Part shown: positions 1 to 6,528 of the stretch, in pieces
Layout of the letters: every line of letters begins with the position of its first letter
How positions within the stretch are numbered: position 1 is the stretch's first letter
Source: Thermodesulfatator sp.
Lineage (GTDB): Bacteria; Desulfobacterota; Thermodesulfobacteria; Thermodesulfobacteriales; Thermodesulfobacteriaceae
Assembly: GCA_026993045.1 (NCBI GenBank)
Contig: JALWWR010000013.1
Span: forward strand, 1 to 8,661
DNA: 8,661 bases
Direction: 5' to 3'
Notes under the pieces: model-generated
Databases searched by the model: none
Told to the model about the DNA's origin: nothing
Seen by the model: only the letters and a program-made list of their open reading frames with translations
Made by a program: the position numbers and the translations under genes

Positions 1-858
1 AATGACACGGGAAAGGAGGTCGGCTTCTAGGAGAAAAAGGGCCCCGAAAAGGCCCGTGCCTCCGAGGAGTCCTCCCGCCTGATAGACCCCCAAAAGGCGC
101 AAGAGATGGGGCACGATAAGCCCCACAAAGCCGATGATCCCGGAAAAAGAAACGCTCACCGCTGTAAGAAGGGCCCCCCAAAAAAGGAGCTCTTTCCGCA
201 GGCGATCCACCGCCACCCCGCTGGTGCGCGCCGTTTGATCGTCAAAGGCCAAAAGATCCAGGGCCAGCCGCCGGGGCCAGAGAAAGAGGAAAGTCAACCC
301 TAAAGTGCCCCCTAAAAGGGCCACCCGAGCCCAAGAGGCGTTCTGAAATCCTCCCATAAGCCAAAAGACGATGGAAGCCACGGAATCTTCACTTAGGAAC
401 TTAAGGAGGCTGATGGCGGCGGAGGCGAAGGTGCTTACCACGATTCCCGCTAGAACCATGGTCACCGGAAGGAGTCTTCCCCGCCAAGAGGCCACCCGCA
501 GCACCACCATCAACCCTAATAAGGCTGCTCCTAGAGAAAAAGGAAGCATCAAGAGGGGGACCCCCAAAAAGAGGGCCCCCACTGCCCCTAGGGCCGAGGA
601 AGCCGCGGCCCCGGTGGTGAAGGCGTCGGCCAGCGGGTTTTGCATTACATATTGAAAAAGAAGGCCCGAGATCGCCAAGGCCGCCCCCACCAGCAGGGAA
701 AGGAGGACCCGGGGCAGCCTCACCTGCCAGAAGATCTCCTTTTGGATTCCTTCTAAAGGCCAGGAGAGCTTTACCGCCCCGTAACGCAAAGCCAAAATGA
801 GAGAAAGGCCCAACAAGAACAAAAGGGAAAGAAAGAGGGTCTTAAGGGAGAGTTTCAT
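1..858 (-). CDS. FecCD/BtuC-family ABC transporter permease, 3' end beyond window
   Basis: Inner-membrane permease subunit of a class II ABC importer for cobalamin, iron-siderophore or haem. The first 286 codons are present and open to the left edge, with no stop inside the window; the family is usually about 330-350 residues, so roughly 50 are missing. Residues 1-25 form the first hydrophobic segment. The family motif follows at about 48-80 (LPR, then GAALAISG, then QNPLADAF). Several hydrophobic spans come next, and the hallmark SGIIGFVGLIVPHLLRLL sits at about 239-256, the segment that contacts the ATPase subunit. The ATG at 858 has AAGGGG six bases upstream (plus-strand 865-870). It is divergent from the cobalamin operon with 38 bp between starts, which favours a corrinoid substrate (BtuC-like). 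That is inference: the permease sequence alone does not fix the substrate. Plus-strand reading frames over this stretch are shadows. Confidence 0.9.
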   Translation of the reverse strand, partial: MKLSLKTLFLSLLFLLGLSLILALRYGAVKLSWPLEGIQKEIFWQVRLPRVLLSLLVGAALAISGLLFQYVMQNPLADAFTTGAAASSALGAVGALFLGVPLLMLPFSLGAALLGLMVVLRVASWRGRLLPVTMVLAGIVVSTFASAAISLLKFLSEDSVASIVFWLMGGFQNASWARVALLGGTLGLTFLFLWPRRLALDLLAFDDQTARTSGVAVDRLRKELLFWGALLTAVSVSFSGIIGFVGLIVPHLLRLLGVYQAGGLLGGTGLFGALFLLEADLLSRVI

Positions 859-861
859 AAG

Positions 862-890
862 TTGCCCCTTGATGCGCCATCTTTTAAACT
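862..890 (+). promoter_or_regulatory. Candidate promoter for the cbi operon, predicted leaderless start
   Basis: A -35-like TTGCCC lies at 862-867 and a -10-like TAAACT at 885-890, separated by 17 bp. Each matches four of six consensus positions. The expected transcription start, about seven bases after the -10 box, falls on base 897, the A of the cbiC ATG. That ATG has no Shine-Dalgarno sequence in front of it, which fits a leaderless mRNA. The -35 box overlaps the ribosome binding site of the divergent permease gene. Found by eye only. Confidence 0.45.
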
Positions 891-896
891 GAGCCC

Positions 897-1769
897 ATGG
901 AAGAGACCTTTTTCTGGGTGGTGGACTCCAATATAAAAGAGTTTTTGGGGCCCTCAAAGGGGCCCTTCCAGGTGGTCACCTTAGAAGAGTTTCGGGAAAT
1001 TCTCAAAAAGCCCCTGGCCCCAAAGGCTTGGGTAGCCCCCCTTTCGTCAAGCCTAAGGCCTGAGCTAGAAAAAGAGCTTTCCCGAAACCCTCACCCCGAG
1101 ATAAAACTCCTTGAGGAATCCGAGGCCTTGGATCTCGGTCTTGACCTCCTTTCAAAGCCTCTATCACCAGAGGCCATAGAAAGGGAAAGTTTTAAGATCA
1201 TAGAAGAATCCGTCCCCCTTAAGGGCCCTCCCGCGCTCAAGAAGGTCCTTAAACGCGTAATTCACGCCACCGGCGATCCGGACTGGGTCAAGACCTTGCG
1301 TTTTCACCCTAAGGCCTTCGAGGTGGGGGTCCAACGGTTGCAAGAGGGCTGTGACATCCTGGTTGACGTAGAAATGCTAAAGACGGCTATAAATAAGCCC
1401 CTCCTTGCCTCTTTGGGAGGGAAGGTCTGCTGCGAGCTTTCCTCGGTCCCCAAGGCCCCTCCAGGCCGGACCCGCACCGAGGTAGCTTTAGAGAAGGGGC
1501 TTTCCGAAAACCCTAAGGTAGGTCTAGTGGCCATCGGAAACGCCCCCACGGCCTTACTTGCGACTTTGCGTTGGCTTAAAACACACCCCCGAGAGGTCTT
1601 GATCGTGGGGCTTCCGGTGGGTTTTGTGAAGGCGGCGGAGGCCAAGCTTCTTCTACTATGGCAAGACCTCCCTTATATCACCAACCTGGGGCCCCGGGGA
1701 GGTTCACCCGCAGCCGCAGCGGTGGTAAACGCCCTCCTTTCCTTGGCCCATGAGAAAACGCCGACTTAG
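897..1769 (+). CDS. cbiC: Cobalt-precorrin-8 methylmutase CbiC with an extra N-terminal domain
   Basis: Moves a methyl group from C11 to C12 of cobalt-precorrin-8 to give cobyrinic acid; soluble. The methylmutase core occupies about residues 90-290 and contains IERESFKII (94-102), the catalytic-histidine motif RVIHATGD (120-127, His123), VDVEMLKTAI (156-165), GNAPTALL (214-221), VGLPVGFVKAAEAK (237-250) and the RGGS-rich end (267-270). CbiC/CobH proteins are usually about 210 residues with the active histidine near position 43. Here about 80-88 residues precede the core, and I do not recognise them. The ATG at 897 is supported by uninterrupted coding-like sequence and a promoter that places the mRNA start on it. 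The rival start is TTG at 1128 (residue 78) with a nearby GAGGA, which would give a normal 213-residue enzyme. The last 20 bases overlap cbiD. Confidence 0.93.
   Translation: MEETFFWVVDSNIKEFLGPSKGPFQVVTLEEFREILKKPLAPKAWVAPLSSSLRPELEKELSRNPHPEIKLLEESEALDLGLDLLSKPLSPEAIERESFKIIEESVPLKGPPALKKVLKRVIHATGDPDWVKTLRFHPKAFEVGVQRLQEGCDILVDVEMLKTAINKPLLASLGGKVCCELSSVPKAPPGRTRTEVALEKGLSENPKVGLVAIGNAPTALLATLRWLKTHPREVLIVGLPVGFVKAAEAKLLLLWQDLPYITNLGPRGGSPAAAAVVNALLSLAHEKTPT
930..957 (-). promoter_or_regulatory. Candidate promoter for the divergent permease gene
   Basis: Read on the minus strand, TTGAGG (plus 952-957) and TATATT (plus 930-935) are separated by 16 bp. The -10 box matches five of six consensus bases and the -35 box four of six. 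Transcription would start near 923 and give a leader of about 65 nt before the ATG at 858. The promoter lies inside the first codons of cbiC, so the two predicted transcripts would overlap at about 897-923. This is a by-eye assignment without experimental support. Confidence 0.4.
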
Positions 1770-2850
1770 AAGCGGATACACCACCGGGACCTGCGCGGCC
1801 GCGGCCACCAAGGCCGCCCTTTGGGCCTTGCTTAAAGGAGAAAAGCTCTCTCAGGTCGAAGTAACCCTTCCTGGAGGCTCTCGGGTCCGACTTCCAGTTC
1901 ACCGGGTAGAAATCCGGGAAAAAGAGGCTTCGGCCGCGGTAATCAAAGACGCCGGGGACGATCCTGATATCACTAACGGGGTCGAGATCGTGGCCACGGT
2001 GAGATGGGGGTCCCGGGGCGGAGAAATCCAGCTTAAAGGAGGGCCCGGGGTGGGCCGGGTCACCAAGCCCGGGCTCCCGGTCCCGGTGGGAGAGCCGGCC
2101 ATAAATCCGGTCCCCCGCCAGATGATCAGGGAGGCCGTAAAAGAAGTCTTGGGAGATCAAAATCTTGGCCTGGAGGTGACCTTCTCCATCCCTAAAGGGG
2201 AGGCCTTGGCTCAAAAGACCCTTAATCCCCGTCTAGGGATCGTGGGGGGCCTTTCTATCCTGGGGACCTCAGGCATCGTAAAGCCTCTTTCCTCAGAGGC
2301 CTGGTTGGCCACCATCGAGGCCTCGCTTCGGGTGGCCCAAGCCGTGGGCCTTGAAGAAGTGGTCCTTTCTTTTGGCCGGGCCTCCGAACTGGCCCACATG
2401 AGACATTACCGCCTGCCGGAAGAAGCCTATGTCCTTATGGGCGACTTTGTGGAGTTCGCCCTGCGGGCCGTGGACCGGTTGGGTTTTCCCCGGGTCCAGT
2501 TGGCCGGACAATGGGCCAAGCTCCTCAAGTGCGCTATGGTGGCTGATAATCCTCCCATCGTCCAGGAGGACTATGGTTTTACCACCCACGTGCGACACGG
2601 GGTAGTGAATCCTTCCGAGGCCCTGGCCTTTTTAAAGGCCGAAGGACTGGCTATCCCTGAAAAAACCCCGGTCTTCAACACCGCCCGAGAACTCTTTGAA
2701 TGGCTGCTCGGTCTTCCCCCCAAAGTGCCACAGGATCTTTTCCGAAAGGTCCTTTTTCGGGTGCAAAGCTTGGCCGCGCGCTGGGCCCCGAAGACCGAAA
2801 CAAAAGTAGTCCTCATCTCCTATCGCCGGGAGGTGGTCTTTGAGCTTTAA
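1750..2850 (+). CDS. cbiD: Cobalt-precorrin-5B C1-methyltransferase CbiD
   Basis: SAM-dependent methylation of C1 of the opened corrin ring, a step particular to the anaerobic cobalamin route, after CbiG and before CbiJ. At 366 residues it has the usual length. Family motifs in order: SGYTTGTCAAAATKAAL (8-24), KDAGDDPDITNG (66-77), GGPGVGRVTKPGL (97-109), VGEPAINPVPRQMI (113-126), NPRLGIVGGLSILGTSGIV (159-177) and FGRASE (208-213). CbiD has its own fold, unrelated to the CbiE/F/H methyltransferases. The ATG lies 20 bases before the cbiC stop and no good ribosome binding site precedes it, so translation is probably coupled to cbiC. The end overlaps the next gene by 11 bases. Confidence 0.97.
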   Translation: MRKRRLRSGYTTGTCAAAATKAALWALLKGEKLSQVEVTLPGGSRVRLPVHRVEIREKEASAAVIKDAGDDPDITNGVEIVATVRWGSRGGEIQLKGGPGVGRVTKPGLPVPVGEPAINPVPRQMIREAVKEVLGDQNLGLEVTFSIPKGEALAQKTLNPRLGIVGGLSILGTSGIVKPLSSEAWLATIEASLRVAQAVGLEEVVLSFGRASELAHMRHYRLPEEAYVLMGDFVEFALRAVDRLGFPRVQLAGQWAKLLKCAMVADNPPIVQEDYGFTTHVRHGVVNPSEALAFLKAEGLAIPEKTPVFNTARELFEWLLGLPPKVPQDLFRKVLFRVQSLAARWAPKTETKVVLISYRREVVFEL

Positions 2851-4069
2851 GATCCATCTCTTGGGTTTTTGCGGGGAAGAGCTCTCCTCGAGCGCTCGGC
2901 AAACTTTAAAGAAGGTCTCTTTTATCCTCCTTTCCCGAAGCCTTTGGCCTTTGTTTCAAAGATACAGCCCCGAAGGGCTCCCAGTGCGTCTTTACCAGAA
3001 ACTTTCGGAGGCCCTTTTGATTCTGGAAGAGGCCCAGAAGGAGGCCTTGGAAGTGGCTTTTATAGCCCGGGGAGACCCCCTATTTTTCGGAATCGGCCGT
3101 CGGCTCTTAGAGCGTTTCGGCCCCGAATCCTTGGAGATTATCCCGGCCCTTTCGGTGGTCCAGCAGGCCAGCGCCCGGTTAAAGATCCCTTGGGAAGACT
3201 TTTGGGTGATAAGCCTCCACGGCGGATCTAAAAGGCCCCGCTATTACGAACTCTCTGAAATCCCCGGGCTTTTGAGACTCTATGGAAAACTGGCTGTTTT
3301 CACCGACCCTCAACACCCCCCCGAGGAAATCCTAGCTTATCTCAAAGAGCGGGTACCGGAAGAGGAGCTAGAGGTCTGGGTGGCTGAAAGGCTGGGCTAC
3401 CCTGAGGAGCGCCTGCTTTCCGGGTCGGCCTCTGAGCTCTCGGCCGAGACCTTTCGAGATCCCAATCTCCTCTTTTTAAGGTATTCCGGTCCAGGGCGCC
3501 TTAGAGGTCTGGGGCTGACGGACTCCGAGCTCCTTGCCCCCGGGGGCCTCTTTACTAAGGCCGAGATCCGGGCCGTGGTCCTTCATAAATTGCGCCTTCC
3601 GGAGCGAGGAGTCCTTTGGGACTTGGGGGCCGGCGCTGGGGGTCTATCCTGCGAAGCCGCCCGCAGCTATCCCCTCCTTCGGGTCTGGGCCGTAGAAAAA
3701 GATCTCTTCCGGGCCGAACTCCTCTTTCAGAACCGTAAACGTTTGGGGCTTTTGAACCTAGAGCCGGTGGTGGGAGAGGCCCCGGAAGTTTTGGATCGTC
3801 TCCCTCCTCCGGATCGGGTTTTTATAGGAGGAACCGGGGGGCGTCTTATGGAGATCCTGGAGACGGTTTGCGCCAGGTTCTCCAAAGGCCCCTTGGTCCT
3901 AACCTTTACCGTACTCGAAAACCTCTGTCAGGCCCTGGAATTTTTAAAATCCCGAGGCCTTTTCCGAGAGGTCTTAGAGATCAAGCTCGGTCGAAGTTCT
4001 CCTTTAGGAAGGGGGCATTTTCTGCGGGCTGAGAATCCGGTATTTGTAGTGGTGGCCGAAGCCCGGTAA
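2840..4069 (+). CDS. cbiET: CbiE-CbiT fusion: cobalt-precorrin-7 C5- and cobalt-precorrin-6B C15-methyltransferase
   Basis: Bifunctional enzyme equivalent to CobL. CbiT methylates C15 and decarboxylates the C12 acetate; CbiE methylates C5. The CbiE half spans about residues 3-215: GDPLFFGIGRRLL (79-90), then SVVQQASARLKIPW (105-118) and SLHG (125-128). The CbiT half spans about 225-409: FTKAEIRA (238-245), the Rossmann SAM loop WDLGAGAGG (260-268), the acidic residue after strand 2 (AVEKD, 284-288), FIGGTGG (328-334) and the closing NPVFVV (399-404). The start is TTG at 2840, supported by GGGAGG six bases upstream and an 11-base overlap with cbiD; the next residues match the first strand of the fold. 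The first SAM loop of CbiE, normally GIGPG, reads GFCGEE (9-14), which is odd. The fusion itself is common in both cobalamin routes. Confidence 0.95.
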   Translation: MSFKIHLLGFCGEELSSSARQTLKKVSFILLSRSLWPLFQRYSPEGLPVRLYQKLSEALLILEEAQKEALEVAFIARGDPLFFGIGRRLLERFGPESLEIIPALSVVQQASARLKIPWEDFWVISLHGGSKRPRYYELSEIPGLLRLYGKLAVFTDPQHPPEEILAYLKERVPEEELEVWVAERLGYPEERLLSGSASELSAETFRDPNLLFLRYSGPGRLRGLGLTDSELLAPGGLFTKAEIRAVVLHKLRLPERGVLWDLGAGAGGLSCEAARSYPLLRVWAVEKDLFRAELLFQNRKRLGLLNLEPVVGEAPEVLDRLPPPDRVFIGGTGGRLMEILETVCARFSKGPLVLTFTVLENLCQALEFLKSRGLFREVLEIKLGRSSPLGRGHFLRAENPVFVVVAEAR

Positions 4070-4079
4070 AATCCTGGCT

Positions 4080-4814
4080 ATGTCAAAGGTTTACTTTGTA
4101 GGCGCGGGCCCCGGAGATCCGGAGCTTATTACTCTCAAGGGCTGGCGTCTGCTGCAAAAGGCCCACCGGATCATCTACGCCGGAAGCCTTATCAATCCCG
4201 CCCTTTTTCAAGGGCTTAAAGCGGAATTGTACGATTCCCACGGCTCTTCTCTGGAAGAAATCTTGGAGCTCATGCTCCAAGGGGTGAAGCAAGGACAGAC
4301 CGTGGTGCGTCTTCATAGCGGGGATACGGCCTTCTTTAGCGCCCTCAACGAAGAGGTGGCCGGCCTTAGAAAAAAGGGCATCCCGTATGAAGTGATCCCC
4401 GGAGTGAGTTCGGCCTCTCTAGGAGCCGCCCGCTTGGGGCTAGAATTGACCATGCCTGAGGTGGCCCAAACCGTGGTCTTTACCCGCCTCGGAGGACGCA
4501 CTCCCGGCCCCTGTCTTAAAGACCTTACAGAATGGGCTCGGCCGGATGTCACCTTGGTCCTTTTCTTGAGCGTGCATCGGGCCTCGGAGATCGAGACCGC
4601 CCTGCAGGAAAAACTCCCTCCTGAGACTCCGGTAGCAATAGCTGAAAGACTGGGGTTTCCCGAAGAAAGGATCCTTTACGGAGAACTTAAAGACTTGGGA
4701 CGAATGGTAAAAGAAGCTGGCATAAAAAAAACGGCCCTCATTTATGTAGGCCCGGCCTTAGAGGCCTTTAAGACCCCTCAAACCACCCGTTCCAAACTCT
4801 ATGGCGGCTCCTAA
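4080..4814 (+). CDS. cbiF: Cobalt-precorrin-4 C11-methyltransferase CbiF
   Basis: SAM-dependent C11 methyltransferase of the tetrapyrrole methylase family (CobM in the aerobic route); it acts after CbiH and before CbiG. It is 244 residues, near the family's usual 250. Motifs: VGAGPGDPELITLKGWRLL (7-25) for the first SAM loop, VRLHSGD (76-82), PYEVIPGVSSASLGAARLG (102-120), LTMPEVAQTVVFTR (123-136) and YVGPAL (222-227). The stretch after HSGD reads TAFFSALNEE, where the family usually has a PSxYGAxxEQ-like sequence. The gap to the preceding gene is 10 bases, with no clear ribosome binding site. The last 14 bases overlap cbiG-cbiH. Confidence 0.95.
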   Translation: MSKVYFVGAGPGDPELITLKGWRLLQKAHRIIYAGSLINPALFQGLKAELYDSHGSSLEEILELMLQGVKQGQTVVRLHSGDTAFFSALNEEVAGLRKKGIPYEVIPGVSSASLGAARLGLELTMPEVAQTVVFTRLGGRTPGPCLKDLTEWARPDVTLVLFLSVHRASEIETALQEKLPPETPVAIAERLGFPEERILYGELKDLGRMVKEAGIKKTALIYVGPALEAFKTPQTTRSKLYGGS

Positions 4815-6528
4815 AACCTTGGTCATCTTTTATCTCACCGAAAGGGGCCGAGACCTGGCCCAAAAACTAAAGGATTACTTCCCAGAGGCCCGATTAGAAA
4901 AATACCAGCCCCAAAAGGTGGCCCACTTTTGGTCTCAAGCCCAGGCCTTGGTCTTCATCATGGCCTGCGGCATTGTAGTTAGGACCCTGGCTCCTCTTCT
5001 TCAGGACAAAAAGACCGACCCTGGCGTGGTGGTGTTGGATGAGGAAGGCCGGTTTGCCCTAAGCCTCCTTTCGGGACACTTAGGAGGCGCCAACGCCCTA
5101 GCCCGAGAAATAGCGGCCCTCCTGGAAGCCCAGGCAGTGATTACTACCGCTAGCGACCTTGCCGGACTTCCAGCTTTAGATCTCTGGGCCCGAAATCAGG
5201 GTCTGATCTTAGAGCCCCCGGAACTTATACCCCCGGTCACCGCCCGCTATCTAAAAGAAAAAAGGCTGAAGGTCTATCGAGATTATCTGGTAGAGCTTCC
5301 CTCGAACTGGAAAGAGGTGGAAGACCCGGAAATGGCCGACCTCATCGTCTCCTACCGCCACTTTCCGGTAAGCCACGCCCTTTGGGCCCGCCCCCAGGTC
5401 CTGGCTTTGGGGCTGGGGCTTCACGAAGGGGTGCAAGCCGAAGAGATCGAAAAGGCCGTAACCTCTTTTTTAGAAAGGGAAGGGTTGGCCCTTTCGGCCT
5501 TCAAGGCCGTGGGCACTCTAGAAAAAAGGGCCTCAGAGGAAGGCCTCCGCCTTTGGACGCAAAAAAGGGGCCTGGTACTCAAAGGCTTTTCCCCTCAGGA
5601 GTTAGAAGCCGCCTCCCAAAGACATGGGTTGAGCCCCTCCTTTGCGGCCCAAACGAAGGTAGGGGCCCGGGCCGTAGCGGAGCCCGCAGCCCTTCGCGCC
5701 GCAGGCTCCCGAAGCCGACTCTTGGTTCCCAAGACCAAAGTGCAAGGATTTACCCTGGCCGTGGCCTTGAGTCTGGGGAACCCTCCGGGAAAGCTCTGGA
5801 TCGTGGGGTTAGGCCCTGGGGCCTTAGAGGAACTTACACCCCAGGCCCGGAAAGCCCTGCGAGAAGCGAGTCATATCGTGGGTTATCATCGGTATTTGGA
5901 ACTCATAACTCCCTTGATAGTCCAAAAAGAGATTTATAGCACCGGCATGACCCAAGAGGTGGATCGGGTCCGAAAGGCCATAGAGTGGGCGGAAAAAGGC
6001 CGTCAGGTAGCCCTGGTTTGCGGGGGAGATCCGGGGATCTACGCCTTGGCCGGTCTAGTCTTCGAGCTTCTGGCGGAAAAAGGGGAGCCGAACTTTGAAA
6101 TCGAAGTGGTGGCTGGTCTTTCGGCCCTTAACGCCGGGGCCGCAAGGCTAGGGTCCCCTTTGATGCACGATTTCGCCGTCCTTAGCCTCTCGGACCGCCT
6201 CACCCCTTGGGAAAAGATCGAAGCCCGGCTGCGGGCCGCGGCCCAGGCCGATTTTGTAATTGTAATTTACAATCCTCAAAGCCGGAGTCGTAAAGGACCT
6301 CTACTTAAGGCCCACCAAATCCTTTTAGAATATCGTGCCCGAGAGACCCCGGTGGGACTGGCCCGCGCTATAAGCCGGGAAGCGGAATCCATAAAGATCA
6401 CCACCTTGGAGAAGATGCTAGATCACGAAATCGATATGCAGACCACTATTTTTATAGGCAATTCCCAAACCTTTGTTTTTGGTCCCTGGATGGTGACCCC
6501 CAGAGGCTATAAAGGGCGAAGGTTTTAG
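4801..6528 (+). CDS. cbiGH: CbiG-CbiH fusion: cobalt-precorrin-5A hydrolase and cobalt-precorrin-3 C17-methyltransferase
   Basis: A 575-residue two-enzyme protein. CbiG opens the lactone of cobalt-precorrin-5A and releases the C20 carbon as acetaldehyde. CbiH methylates C17 and contracts the ring, two steps earlier. The CbiG half is about residues 1-325: N-terminal domain with MACGIVVRTLAPLL (54-67) and SLLSGHLGGANALA (88-101), a variable middle, and a C-terminal domain from about 198 ending with LLVPKTK (307-313). The CbiH/CobJ half is about 330-575: VGLGPG (335-340), CGGDPGIYALA (407-417), AGLSALNAGAARLGSPLMHD (438-457), LSDRLTPW (463-470), IYNPQSRSR (489-497), GNSQT (553-557) and the closing TPRGY (566-570). 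CbiG-CbiH fusions are known elsewhere. In the CbiG C-terminal domain the usual GxGC motif reads GLGLHEG (204-210). The start overlaps cbiF by 14 bases and the stop abuts the next ATG. Confidence 0.95.
   Translation: MAAPKTLVIFYLTERGRDLAQKLKDYFPEARLEKYQPQKVAHFWSQAQALVFIMACGIVVRTLAPLLQDKKTDPGVVVLDEEGRFALSLLSGHLGGANALAREIAALLEAQAVITTASDLAGLPALDLWARNQGLILEPPELIPPVTARYLKEKRLKVYRDYLVELPSNWKEVEDPEMADLIVSYRHFPVSHALWARPQVLALGLGLHEGVQAEEIEKAVTSFLEREGLALSAFKAVGTLEKRASEEGLRLWTQKRGLVLKGFSPQELEAASQRHGLSPSFAAQTKVGARAVAEPAALRAAGSRSRLLVPKTKVQGFTLAVALSLGNPPGKLWIVGLGPGALEELTPQARKALREASHIVGYHRYLELITPLIVQKEIYSTGMTQEVDRVRKAIEWAEKGRQVALVCGGDPGIYALAGLVFELLAEKGEPNFEIEVVAGLSALNAGAARLGSPLMHDFAVLSLSDRLTPWEKIEARLRAAAQADFVIVIYNPQSRSRKGPLLKAHQILLEYRARETPVGLARAISREAESIKITTLEKMLDHEIDMQTTIFIGNSQTFVFGPWMVTPRGYKGRRF

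Noticed and set aside
106..655. Plus-strand reading frames of 65 and 94 residues
   Set aside because: They lie opposite the FecCD permease gene, are low-complexity and basic, and show no family motifs; they are shadows of the minus-strand gene.
859..1127. Cobalamin riboswitch upstream of cbiC
   Set aside because: There are only 38 bp between the divergent starts, and even if cbiC began at 1128 I see no B12-box-like sequence in this stretch.
1678..2214. Long minus-strand reading frame (178 residues) opposite cbiC and cbiD
   Set aside because: Repetitive Gly/Pro/Arg-rich translation without motifs, fully opposite well-supported genes.
5679..5709. GGAGCC...GGCTCC hairpin within the CbiG coding region
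   Set aside because: A 6-bp stem with a long loop in GC-rich coding DNA and no T tract; expected by chance.
5382..5939. Plus-strand 185-residue frame inside cbiG-cbiH
   Set aside because: Out of frame with a clearly conserved two-domain protein; very rich in Arg, Gly and Pro, as expected of a frame shadow.
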